Origin: Maea johnstoni
Lineage: Eukaryota; Annelida; Polychaeta; Spionida; Magelonidae
Direction of reading: 5' to 3'
NCBI GenBank assembly: GCA_963942565.1
Contig: OZ012699.1
Location: 23,209,764-23,273,763 of the forward strand
DNA: 64,000 bases
Made by a program: the position numbers and the translations under genes. This document shows, one piece after another, positions 18,881-30,432 of this stretch. The notes below the pieces were generated by a model. The model was not told the origin of the DNA. It saw nothing but the letters and a program-made list of their open reading frames with translations, and did no database searches. How positions within the stretch are numbered: the first letter of the stretch is position 1; every line of letters begins with the position of its first letter.

Positions 18881-20328
18881 CATAACCTTAGTCCAATGAA
18901 TTAGCCTCCTTTGGCTTTGCTGGTTATTTTTATTACTGTTGGTCCTATTTCCAGCTCCGGAAGCGGAAGGGGTAAAACTAATAATAGCTGGACAGAAACT
19001 TCGAGCCACCGATCGATTATTTTAAATGAACTAACATAACCTGAAAGTATAGGTCCTAGGCTTTAGATCTCTTCTCACATTCCAGGAAATGTGCACATAG
19101 ACTACCGGCGGCACCACTCCACTTCCTGGGTCTTTTTATTGGAAATGACTACCAAACAGTGGGATATTTAGGTAAGGAAGTGTATAATACGCTTACAGCT
19201 TAATATAGAATTTTAGCGTGCTCTTGAGGGTTGAAAGTTGTATCTAGTGACATTCAGAAGTTCTATGTGACCATGTACTGGGCTAGAATTTAAATGAACA
19301 AAAACTTGCATTGTTTTGAACAAAACCGTGAAAACGGTGCATGGAAGCATCATTAATATGCAGTTCCAATCATGCTAATAGTGTTGTTGTGTTTTAAACT
19401 TTGGTATTGGTATTGTTTCACCAGCAGCAACATACGCAATTCACGCTCATACACTAAAGAATGGGTGGTGCGACATTGAGCAATGTCATCATTGCTCCAT
19501 CCTGATGATTGCTCAAAATATCATATGGTCAGAAAAGTAGATTTGACCTGCATCCGATAAGCAACTTATTTCTTGATTGTATTAGCATATGCATCCACTC
19601 CACCATTAATATTAACTGTCATCATTAAACACCTATTTGTTACTGTTAATATAAGTTGTTGAAAGCATTACATAATCAAAGAAAGAAAATATACACACAT
19701 TTTTATGTAATATAAGAAAAAACATCTATATTTCATTACCAAAAAATCCTAGTCTTGCAGAATTTTGTTCAAAAAAGACTTAAAATGTGTGTTCAATTAC
19801 CCCCGTCCGAGTAGCCCTTTTTTTCTTGGACTCAAAAGAAAAGGGAGTTCCTGGATTTTTTTTTTAATTGCCATCGCACAACCTGGGAACATAGTCAGTT
19901 TTCCCGTACAAGCGGTCAAGCTGACCACTCCATGATTAGCCTGGTGACCTCCTTCAGTGCAAATATACTGGATAAAAGATGGGTTGGGTGTTAGAAGATT
20001 GGCCATAATTATTCTAACAATCCACTTTATGATACAAGTGATCACTCATTTGTGGACTCACCCGGCTAATCCACCGGGCCCCAGGAGACATGACCCCTGA
20101 CAGTAACCAGGAAGGCTACATGAATGAAAGTTTCCTACCAAATAATCTAATTACATTAAGTTTAAGTATAATATGCTTACAGTGCTACTGTACTATATCC
20201 TAAAACCCCGCTATTGATGGGTTTGAATTACACCTTTAGACTTGGGTGGTGGATGATGCCAGCTGAGGCCACTGGTGTTGAGTCTAAGCTGATCCGAAGC
20301 TTCACGAAAACATCAGTGGTCGAACATG
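18881..20328 (+). other. 5' region and non-coding first exon of unit B
   Basis: Non-coding DNA shared with 43960-46506 (unit E). The last roughly 100 bases (GATGCCAGCTGAGGCCACTG ... CATCAGTGGTCGAACATG) recur in C and E and end at a GTTAGT donor, so they are read as an untranslated exon. The exon start is unknown. Confidence 0.5.
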
Positions 20329-20455
20329 GTTAGTATTTTATTAGTTCAGTATGTGATAGTTTCACAGTGCATATTGAAAATATCATGGGACCTTTGACCA
20401 AGAATGTCTTATTGGTAATCTGTTTTTGTTTTGACATTTTTATCTGCTTTTTCAG
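20329..20455 (+). other. intron of zinc-finger gene B
   Basis: 127 bases from donor GTTAGT to acceptor CTTTTTCAG. Counterparts are 25487-25615 and 46507-46635. Confidence 0.6.
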
Positions 20456-20937
20456 ATCCATGATATGACAAGTGCATCATCCAAACTACTGTGTGACTGA
20501 ACATTACCACATAGAGGCCACGGCAATCAAGGTCCAAGTTCAAAGTTCATCATTTCTGCATTTTCGAGAGATTTATCAGGTGTTGGGCTCTACTCTAAAA
20601 ATCTGCGATAGAGGTTATCCATGTAGCAATCGTTTTCAAGTATGGCAAGGATAATGCTCTAGTTATTTACCCATTCATACATGCAGCAGCCCAAAAAGGT
20701 CCTATAGCTTCTAAAGGTGATATCTTAATTCTGCAAAGCATCTCTTGGAAACTTTCTTAAGGAACCTAACTGTTGACTCTCAAATAGTTCTATTTGTATC
20801 TATTTCCATCTAAGTCTCAATGGACTAAAGAATCCACAAAAGCATGATCAGGGAAACTTAACTGACATTTATATTAATTTCTGCAATTAAGGAGAGCGAG
20901 TTAATAAGCTAAGGTTATCGTGATTGAACACTTTACC
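20456..20937 (+). other. 5'UTR part of zinc-finger gene B exon
   Basis: Leader homologous to 8865-9341. An open frame of about 60 codons lies here, but it lacks an ATG and is broken in A, so it was not called. Confidence 0.55.
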
Positions 20938-22833
20938 ATGTCTTCAGATGTAATAGATTATAAGGATGGCCACAAAGGGGAAAGACCTATTCCTTGTAGT
21001 GAATTGAGCACGACCTATAAGTGCTTGTCCGGTCTATTAAGGAACAAGAATGAACACTCTGGGGAAAGACAATTTCAGAGCAACATTTGTGACAAGGCCC
21101 AAACAAGTCCTTCAAATTTGGTATTCCATACACAAGTGCGTACTAGAGAAAAAGCTCATCGCTGTGATGAATGTAACAAGAGCTTCGCATACTCAATCCA
21201 TCTGAAAGAGCATAAAAGGCTACACTGTGGGAACAGAGCCTTTCAATGCAATGAATGTGAAAAGGTATTTTCACAGTCATCTAATTTGGCACAGCATTGT
21301 AAGAGGGTACACAGAGGGGACAGACCCTTCCAGTGCGATGAATGTGACAAGGCATTCAAACAGGTGTCGGTTTTGGTAAGGCATAAGAGGATACACAGTG
21401 GGGAAAGACCCTTCCGTTGTGATGAGTGTGACAAGGCATTCTCAGATTATTCCTCTCTGGTAAAGCATAAGAGGATACACAGTGGCGAAAGACCCTTCTG
21501 TTGTGTTCAATGTGACAAGGCATTCTCAGATTATTCTGCTCTGATAAGGCATAAGAGGATACACAGTGGGGAAAGACCCTTCCGTTGTGTTGAATGTGAC
21601 AAGGCATTCTCGGATTCTTCTGCTCTGGTAAGGCATAAGAGGACACACAGTGGGGAAAGACCCTTTCAGTGTGATGAATGTGACAAGGCATTCTCACTTT
21701 CTTCTGCTCTGGTAGGGCATAAGAGGATACACAGTGGGGAAAGACCCTTCCAGTGCAATGTTTGTAACAAGGCATTCACACGCTCTTCTGGATTAGTACA
21801 GCATAAGAGGATACACAGTGGCGAAAGACCCATCCAGTGCAATGATTGTGACAAGGTATTCAAAAAGTTTTCTCATCTAGTACAGCATAAAAGGATGCAT
21901 AGTGGGGAACGACTCTTCCATTGTGATGAATGTGACAAGGTATTCAGACAGTCTTCTGATCTGGTAAAGCATAAGAGGATACACAGTGGTGAAAGACCCT
22001 TCCGTTGTGATGATTGTGACAAGGTATTCAAAAAGTCTTCTCATCTAGTACAGCATAAAAGGATGCATAGTGGTGAAAGACCCTTCCGTTGTGATGAATG
22101 TGACAAGGTATTCAGACAGTCTTCTGATCTGGTAAAGCATAAGAGGATACACAGTGGTGAAAGACCCTTCCATTGTGATGAATGTAACAAGGCATTCTCA
22201 TGTTCATCTACTCTGCGTACTCACATGAGGACTCACACTGGAGAAAGACCTTTTCAGTGTGACTCGTGCAGTAAGACTTATATTGCATCATCCCATCTGA
22301 AGCAGCATGAGAAAACACACAAAGGAACATCAATTCACAAAACAATCCAAAAGTTCAAAACAGAGCCAAGGCAATGGGTAGTTGTTAAAGGACAGTGTCT
22401 CCCGATAAAGCAAGAGGAAAATGCCAATGACATATTAGTAAAACAAGAAAAGCATGATGCCGGACATTACTTAGTAAAACAGGAAAACCATGTCCGTGGG
22501 AGGCTATGTGTCCCAATAAAGCAAGAGTGGGAGCCTGAGGAAAAGGCTAATGACGTATTAGTAAAACAAGGAAACCATGATGCCGGACATTACTTAGTAA
22601 AACAGGAAAACCATGTCCCTGGGAGGCTATGTGTCCCGATAAAGCAAGAGTGGGAGCCTGAGGAAAAGGCTAATGACGTATTAGTAAAACAAGTAAACCA
22701 TGATGCCGGACATTACTTAGTAAAACAGGAAAACCATGTCCCTGGGAGGCTATGTCTCCCGATAAAGCAAGAGTGGGAGCCTGAGGAAAATGCTAATGAC
22801 GTATCAGTAAAACAGGAAAACCTTGATGTGTGA
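20938..22833 (+). CDS. C2H2 zinc-finger protein B (631 aa, 14 fingers, nine SUMO motifs)
   Basis: Intact single-exon paralogue of A. The ATG at 20938 (MSSDVID) is chosen because it matches the A start; the frame runs six codons further up without another ATG. Two ligand-poor fingers at the N-terminus (PCSELSTTYKCLSGLLRNKN and SNICDKAQTSPSNL) precede 14 canonical fingers from HRCDEC to the last CDSCSKTY finger, which here keeps both Cys. The tail of about 155 residues contains a 41-residue unit (123 bp) repeated about three times. IKQE occurs four times and VKQE five times, with two further decayed sites (VKQG, VKQV). Likely nuclear and DNA-binding; the motifs predict heavy SUMO modification and co-repressor recruitment, which is inference. 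Confidence 0.9.
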   Translation: MSSDVIDYKDGHKGERPIPCSELSTTYKCLSGLLRNKNEHSGERQFQSNICDKAQTSPSNLVFHTQVRTREKAHRCDECNKSFAYSIHLKEHKRLHCGNRAFQCNECEKVFSQSSNLAQHCKRVHRGDRPFQCDECDKAFKQVSVLVRHKRIHSGERPFRCDECDKAFSDYSSLVKHKRIHSGERPFCCVQCDKAFSDYSALIRHKRIHSGERPFRCVECDKAFSDSSALVRHKRTHSGERPFQCDECDKAFSLSSALVGHKRIHSGERPFQCNVCNKAFTRSSGLVQHKRIHSGERPIQCNDCDKVFKKFSHLVQHKRMHSGERLFHCDECDKVFRQSSDLVKHKRIHSGERPFRCDDCDKVFKKSSHLVQHKRMHSGERPFRCDECDKVFRQSSDLVKHKRIHSGERPFHCDECNKAFSCSSTLRTHMRTHTGERPFQCDSCSKTYIASSHLKQHEKTHKGTSIHKTIQKFKTEPRQWVVVKGQCLPIKQEENANDILVKQEKHDAGHYLVKQENHVRGRLCVPIKQEWEPEEKANDVLVKQGNHDAGHYLVKQENHVPGRLCVPIKQEWEPEEKANDVLVKQVNHDAGHYLVKQENHVPGRLCLPIKQEWEPEENANDVSVKQENLDV

Positions 22834-22916
22834 CATGACTTATGGCTAAAGGAGCACACGAGTAACGCAACATATAGGAGTGTCAACCTAAGTAATCACC
22901 TGGAAAGACAATTTGT

Positions 22917-23561
22917 TTTATTATACCTCACTTGAAGATTGTAAGCCGTGATTGGCTGATTTAACAGTTGCCAATCATCATGTTGCCTGAATGGCGTTAT
23001 GTTCACCGTTGTCAAGCAGAAGTGGAAGCAGAGAGTTGGCGACGCCTCGCATGCACGTGTGCCGTGCTTGTTGGCTGACGTCATTGTTTGTCACATCATC
23101 ACTGCACATGCAAATTGCGCGGCAAATTAACAAAAAACATGGTGGACGGACCGCTACATCGCAAAATGGAATTCTTGATAAAAATAGATTCTACGTTGGA
23201 AAAGGAACTGCTGCACAGTATAACTAAGGGTGAAGAATGGTAAGGCCTGGAGGGTAATGATTCAATCTTGTTAATTGATATTTAAGCATGCATGTTTTCA
23301 ATTGGGGGTCTATACGACGGGATACTTCGGTTAGCTGTTAGGCCGCAGTCATTTGATTATTGATAGGGTCAGCGAATTGTTGTTTTCATTGATATTTTAC
23401 CAGATAGAGGTTTGTTCAGTATAATAAAGCAAATATGACATCCCGGTGGGGATACCCTGATGGAATATCTCCCTCGGGAGGATGGTTTTCCCTCGGTCCC
23501 CGGAGAAAACTATCCTCCCTCGGGAGACATTCCATCAGGGTATCCCCACGGGGATGTCATA
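22917..23561. mobile_element. insertion in unit B 3' block, flanked by TTTGT
   Basis: Counterpart of 11639-12667 in unit A, 0.64 kb, with the same TTTGT borders (22912-22916, 23562-23566) and the same terminal hairpin, but fewer internal repeats. Absent from C and E. Confidence 0.55.
23139..23239 (+). promoter_or_regulatory. first-exon-like segment after CRE/octamer promoter motifs
   Basis: Upstream are TGATTGGCTGA (inverted CCAAT), GCTGACGTCATTG (CRE) and ATGCAAAT-type motifs. From the ATG at 23139 a frame of 33 codons (MVDGPLHRKMEFLIKIDSTL and on through LEKELLHSITKGEE) is open to a GTAAGG donor at 23240. This looks like the first exon of an unknown gene or transposon carried inside the insertion. 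Unit A has lost most of it. No downstream exon was recognised. Confidence 0.4.
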
Positions 23562-23565
23562 TTTG
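23430..23565. repeat. 136-bp hairpin
   Basis: Same fold-back as 12536-12671: CAAATATGACATCCC at the left pairs with GGGATGTCATATTTG at the right, arms about 61 bases, with a short loop around CGGTCCCCGG. Confidence 0.85.
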
Positions 23566-24797
23566 TATAATGGCTCTGGATGGTTAGATTTTTTATATCA
23601 GTTGCCACGATACAACTAAATGTTGTGAACAGGATGGATGTTATTGAGGCAGCTTATGATTTGATTTGTTTTATGGCATGTTTTCTGCTCTATCTGGCTT
23701 CTATTTGCAAATTTAACTTACAAAAAGTATATATTGCTTCACTGTCATGTGATGAGGAATACATACATGTATTCATACCTGAAAATCTACTTGATCTGGG
23801 TTGTGGCTCCAGACAGATACTACTCTTAAAAGTAATTTGTTAAAATAAGCATGAATTGGAAATATAATTGAGGGAAATTTGCTCGTAAGTCTCTTATTAA
23901 CATTTTTTCTTCAAATATTTCCTGCAAATACTTCATTTGAGAGATATCACCAGAAATGTCAGGTGGTTTTCAGCAAAACCGCATTACAGGCATAAATTGG
24001 TACATCACAAAGATACCCTCCCAGCAGGTATAAGAATATTTGGGTAAAAATGAAAAACAACAACATGCATATGGATTTCAAACCGAGCTCTATTCACAAT
24101 TCATTGAATTGGAGGAAAGAGCAATACTGAGAGAGGGGTTCGACTTGTTTTTACTCTGTTCAAATCGATACCCACTTCTTTCAGAATCACAATTTTTGCT
24201 TAACTTGAGGAAAAAAATGCTTTTTTTTTCAACTTTCAGAGTCCATTACTTTTTAACAAGGTCAAACTTGGAAAACTGGGATATCCGTCCCTCCTAAGTA
24301 CTCTTTGCTATAACCATGCTAAATTTAAAGGAAATCTGTTAACATTTAATAACCAAAATGCATGAATAAAGCTTACATATATTGGTGAAAATCAAAATAG
24401 AGAAAGGGGCCAAAAAACCTTGTTTGTTCATTAGCAAGCCTATGGAAGATTCTGTAGTTGGTCTCGTACTAGAGGCTCAGTGATGGCCTAGACATGCACA
24501 GTTGATCTCATAATGAGAAAAGGGGAGAAGCCTGTTACATATGTAAATCTCAAAATGACCCCATATACACAAATTTACCCCTTCAGCCACCTTAAATATC
24601 TATATACAGGTAACTCTCAGGTAAGCTGGAGCCGAAGAAGGCAGATTTTTGGCCTAGGCGTACAATTCCATTGGTCCCTGGTACACGCTATTCCATTTAA
24701 GGTTTGGTGGCAATCATCAAAGCTGGATTTTCTTATCCGGGCTCTGCGCAAACCAGTTAAAATTACTTGTCTAGCATTTAAAGTTTAAAATCCTGTA

Positions 24798-25053
24798 CAC
24801 CCAGGACAGGACACCCAAATCTTTTCGTGAGGAATTGCTAAAAATCTCAATCTCAAGCTTATAATTGAATTTTTCATCTCCTTATAATACCCATGACATT
24901 GTTAAATGATATCATGCCTTATTTTGATGAATTTATACATGTTTATGGTTGAAATATGAGTACATTGTGATCCCCCTTCAAAATTTGGACGCCCCAAAAT
25001 TTTACAACTGCCAATTTTAGGCACCCAGTTTCTAAATCCTGGCTAAGACACTG
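24798..25053 (-). mobile_element. hAT-type MITE at the B/C unit junction
   Basis: Read on the minus strand the right edge is CAGTGTCTTAGCCAGGATTT, then AGAAACTGGGTG, close to the CAGGGTCTTAGCCG start of the 312-bp hAT MITEs. The other end is not intact. It sits exactly where the B 3' block stops and the 5' block of unit C begins. Confidence 0.5.
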
Positions 25054-25486
25054 CCCCTGACAGTAACCAGGAAGGCTACATGAATGAAAGTTTTCTACCA
25101 AATAATCTAATTACATTAAGTTTAAGTATTATATGCTTACAGTGCAATGCTTACTTTTACACTCGTTCTTTAAAGAGGTGTGTTCAGGCTCTCTACCCTA
25201 CTGTGACCTTTGACCTGACATTTACCCAGAAGCCTCTGCTCTCATCTGATTTGTTTAAGATGTAGGTCAAAAGTCTAGCATGAACAAGCAAACATATAAT
25301 CTAATTACATTTGAAGTTTAAGTATAATATGCTTACAGTGCTACTGTACTATATCATAAAAACCCGCTATTGATGGGTTTAAGTTACACCTTTAGACTTG
25401 GGTGATGGATGATGCCAGCTAAGGCCACTAGTGTTGAGTCGAAGCTGATCCGAAGCTTTCACGAAAACATCAGTGGTCAAAGCATG
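25054..25486 (+). other. 5' region and non-coding first exon of unit C
   Basis: Shares CCCCTGACAGTAACCAGGAA with units B and E. Contains a partial internal duplication (ATAATCTAATTACATT twice) and the same untranslated exon, ending at the GTTAGT donor at 25487. Confidence 0.5.
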
Positions 25487-25615
25487 GTTAGTATTTTATT
25501 AGTTCAGTATGTGATAGTTTTACAGTGCATATTGAAAATATCATGGGACCTTTGACCAAGAATATGTCTTATTGGTATTCTGTTCTTGTTTTGACATTTT
25601 TATCTGCTTTTTCAG
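25487..25615 (+). other. intron of zinc-finger unit C
   Basis: 129 bases, GTTAGT to CTTTTTCAG, as in unit B. Confidence 0.55.
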
Positions 25616-26080
25616 ATCCATGAAATGACAAGTGCATCATCCAAACTACTGTGTGACTGAACATTACCACTTAGAGGCCAAGTCAATCAAGGTCCAAGTT
25701 CAAAGTTCATCATTTCTGCATCTTGGAGAGATTTATCTGGTGTTGGGCTCTACCCTAAAAATCTATGATCTGTAATCCAGGGAGCAATCGTTTTCAAGTA
25801 TGGCAAGGATAATGCTCTAGTTATTTACCCATTCATACCTGCAGCAGCCGAAAAAGGTCCTATAGTTTTTAAAGGTGATATCTTAATTCTGCAAAGCATC
25901 TCTTGGAAACTTTCTTAAGGAACCTAACTGTTGACTCTCAAATAGTCCTATGTGTATGTATTTCCATCTAAGAATCAACAAAAGCATGATCAGGGAAACT
26001 TAACTGACATTTTATATTGATTTCTGCAACTAGGGAGGCAGAGTTAATAAGTGAAGTCATTGTGTGATTGAACACTTACA

Positions 26081-27593
<1,513 letters not shown>

Positions 27594-28705
27594 CATGACT
27601 TTTGGATAAAGTAGTGTGCAACATATTGTGGTGCCCGACCTGAATAATCATCTGGACAGCCATCTTGTTATGGGTCTGGATGGTCAGATTTGTGATATCA
27701 GTTGCCACAATACAGCTTACTGTAGTGAACAGGATGAATGTTATTAAGGCAGCTTATGGATTTATTTCTTTGGGGTGTTTTCTGCTCTACCTGGCTTCTA
27801 TTTACATTGCAAATTTGACCTATGAAAAATATATATTGCTTCACTGTCATGTGACGAGGAATACATAAATTTATTCATGCCTGAAAATCTACTTGACATG
27901 GGTTGTGGCTTCAGACGGATACTACTCATAAAAGTAATGTGTTAAAATAAGCATGAATTGGAAATATAATTGAGGGAAAGTTGCTTGTGAGTCTCATATT
28001 AACATTTTTCTTCAAATTTTTCCTGTAAATACTTCATTTGAGAGATATCACCAGAAATGTCAGGCGGTTTTGGGCAAAACCACATTACAGGCATAAATTG
28101 GTTAAGCATCACAAAGGTACCCTCCCATCAGGCAGCAGGTATAAGAATTTTGGGGTAAAAATTTAAAAAAAAACATGCATATGGATTTTAAACAGAGCTC
28201 TATTCACAATTAGGGTCTGGGGACCTTTAAATTTTTATAATTGGAGAAAAGAGCGATACAGAGGGAGGGGTTGACTTGTTTTTACACTGTTCAAGTCGAT
28301 ACCCACTTCTTTCAGAATCGCAATTTTTGTTTAACATGAGGAAAAAAAGTTGTTTTTTTCCATTACTTTTGAACAAAGTCAAAATTTGAAAACTGGGATT
28401 TCCTTCCCTTCTAAGTACTCTAAGCTATAACCATGCTAAATTTCAAGCAAATCTGTTAACATTTAATAGCCAAAATGCATATATTGGCAAAAATCAATAC
28501 AGAGAAAGGGGCCAAAAAACCTTTTCTGCTCATTAGTAAGCTTATTGATGATTCTATAATTTAGTTGGTCTCGTACTAGAGGTTCAGTGATGGCTCAAAC
28601 ATGCACAGTTGATCTCATGATGAGAAAAAGGGAGAAGCCTGTTACATATGTGAATGACCCCATATACACAAATTTACCCCATCAGCCACCTTAAGTATTT
28701 ATATA

Positions 28706-29060
28706 CAGGTGAACTGGCTTAATCCGGCATATACCCCTGTCTATTTAATTGTCTGTCCTCTTCATTTTTTGGTGGAGAGGACATTTCTGCTTTCTGTGGC
28801 AATGAATTGAGCGCGCCCTATCACATGATACGACGCGCCCAATTGATGATCGGCAATCTGGATAAAAGCATGCTCTTAAACCTTAAATGGTGAAGAGATT
28901 GCCTCGAAAATCATCTGTTTAGGCGAGGTACAGATTAAATTTTCTGTAATAAGCACTGAAATCTGCATGTAAATGTATTGGGAGAGACCGGGCCCTTGAA
29001 ATCAGTATGGTTAATCCGAAAATTCAGATTAAACATGTCCGTATTAAGCCAGTTCACCTG
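28706..29060. mobile_element. 355-bp pogo-like MITE (unit C)
   Basis: Terminal inverted repeats CAGGTGAACTGGCTTAAT at both ends, with internal AATCCGAAAATTCAG. It was inserted at a TA; units A, B and E show the uninterrupted site TATATACAGGTAAC. The left TA is intact and the right one now reads TG. TA target and CAGG...TTAATCCG ends suggest the pogo/Tigger branch of Tc1/mariner. Confidence 0.8.
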
Positions 29061-29269
29061 TGCAGGTAACTCTCAGGTAAGCTGGAGCCAAAGAAGGCAG
29101 ATTTTTGGCCTAGGCGTACAGTTCTATTGGTCCCTGGTACACGCTATACCATTTAAGGTTTGGTGGCAATCATCAAAGCTGGATTTTCTTATCCGCGCTC
29201 TGCACAAACTAGTCAAAAATACTTGTCTAGCATTTATAGTTTAAAATCCTGTACATTAGTTATTTTTGT

Positions 29270-29275
29270 AATAAA
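29270..29275 (+). terminator. poly(A) signal of unit C
   Basis: AATAAA in the conserved context TGTAATAAATATAACTTTG. Confidence 0.45.
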
Positions 29276-30432
29276 TATAACTTTGAAACTTGAATGATTG
29301 TGTAATGTGGTTATTTCCATGTTCTTGTGACTCACTTTGTAATGAAATTACACTCCTAGATCCTGAGAATGCAGACCAAGTATGTATAATCTGCTTTGAA
29401 TTCATTATTTTTTTTCAAATAACATTTATAATGTTTTCCAATTGAAAAATATATCCCTTTGTAGGTCAACAGGGCTCAACATTAAGGCCAGCCAGATAAG
29501 CCAAGGCTAGTTGTCCAAGGTCTGCACTCTGCACTAGTAAATTCTACTTGTGAGATAAGTAGATAAAACTCCTTAATGTCAGCAAGTAAAGGAGTATTAA
29601 CTGCTCCTCTGTGTCCGAGCACCTAGATAACAATAACGTTTAAAACAACAAACTACACTGCATTCTTTTTCATGTTATCAATGGAGGCTGGGGGTAAATA
29701 ACTGGTTGACAATTTTTGTCAATTACCATGAGGACAAAGTGTTGGCAAATCATGCTCAATTCATATCATCAACATTCAGGGTCAGCAAAAATATCTCTGG
29801 GCTAGTAAAGTATTAAGGTAGCTAGCCCTGTTCGGCTAATGAATCTTTTTGTTAGTATTGAGCCCTGGCCAATGCCTTAATAAGCTATGATAGCCAGTCT
29901 GTGATCAGTATCCAACTTATGGGATCTAGAATCAATAATGATTTTGCGATTCAATTATTGGGAATGGGTCAAGATGACCACATACCAAGACAGCTACCCT
30001 TGATCAAAATGGCCACCCAGGGACCAAGACAGGACCCGTCCAGCTTGTCTTTTGGACAAGGAGTTTCCTGAATAATTTCAAAGAAGAATATTCATATTTT
30101 TTTTCAAATTTTTAGGGTTTATAAACAAGTATATTCTTAGCAGACCATTTTCTATATCACTGCTGGAATGTGAATTGCCCTTTTTCACACAGTAGGCTAT
30201 TACATGTAGTTGGTTTAAGGATTTGACGTAGCTGGTTAGCTAAATCTGGACGGGCAGAAATGTTGGGATTGCTGTTTAGACAGGCATTTCTAAAATCCTG
30301 GCTCAGACCCTAAGGCCACCCATCCCCCAAAATAAGATATTATTGTTAAAAAAATTTTGGGAGAAAGGGAAAGCGTCAAACCTACTTGATTTCAGTCAGC
30401 AATGTTTTAGGACATGATAAAGGTTGTTTGCA

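Larger units (their letters stand above)
22834..24797 (+). other. 3' block of unit B, truncated
   Basis: Homologous to the A 3' block with the same 22917-23561 insertion. It stops at CCTGTACA, before the poly(A) signal present in the other units. An 87-codon frame at 23580-23843 matches one in A but is broken in C, D and E. Confidence 0.5.
27594..30432 (+). other. 3' and intergenic block of unit C
   Basis: Homologous to the A 3' block, without the TTTGT-flanked insertion. Includes the pogo-like MITE, a poly(A) signal at 29270 and the intergenic part to the LINE. No gene seen. Confidence 0.5.

Noticed and set aside
20472-20654. 60-codon frame in the leader of unit B and E
   Set aside because: No ATG, broken in unit A, and lies before the conserved coding start.
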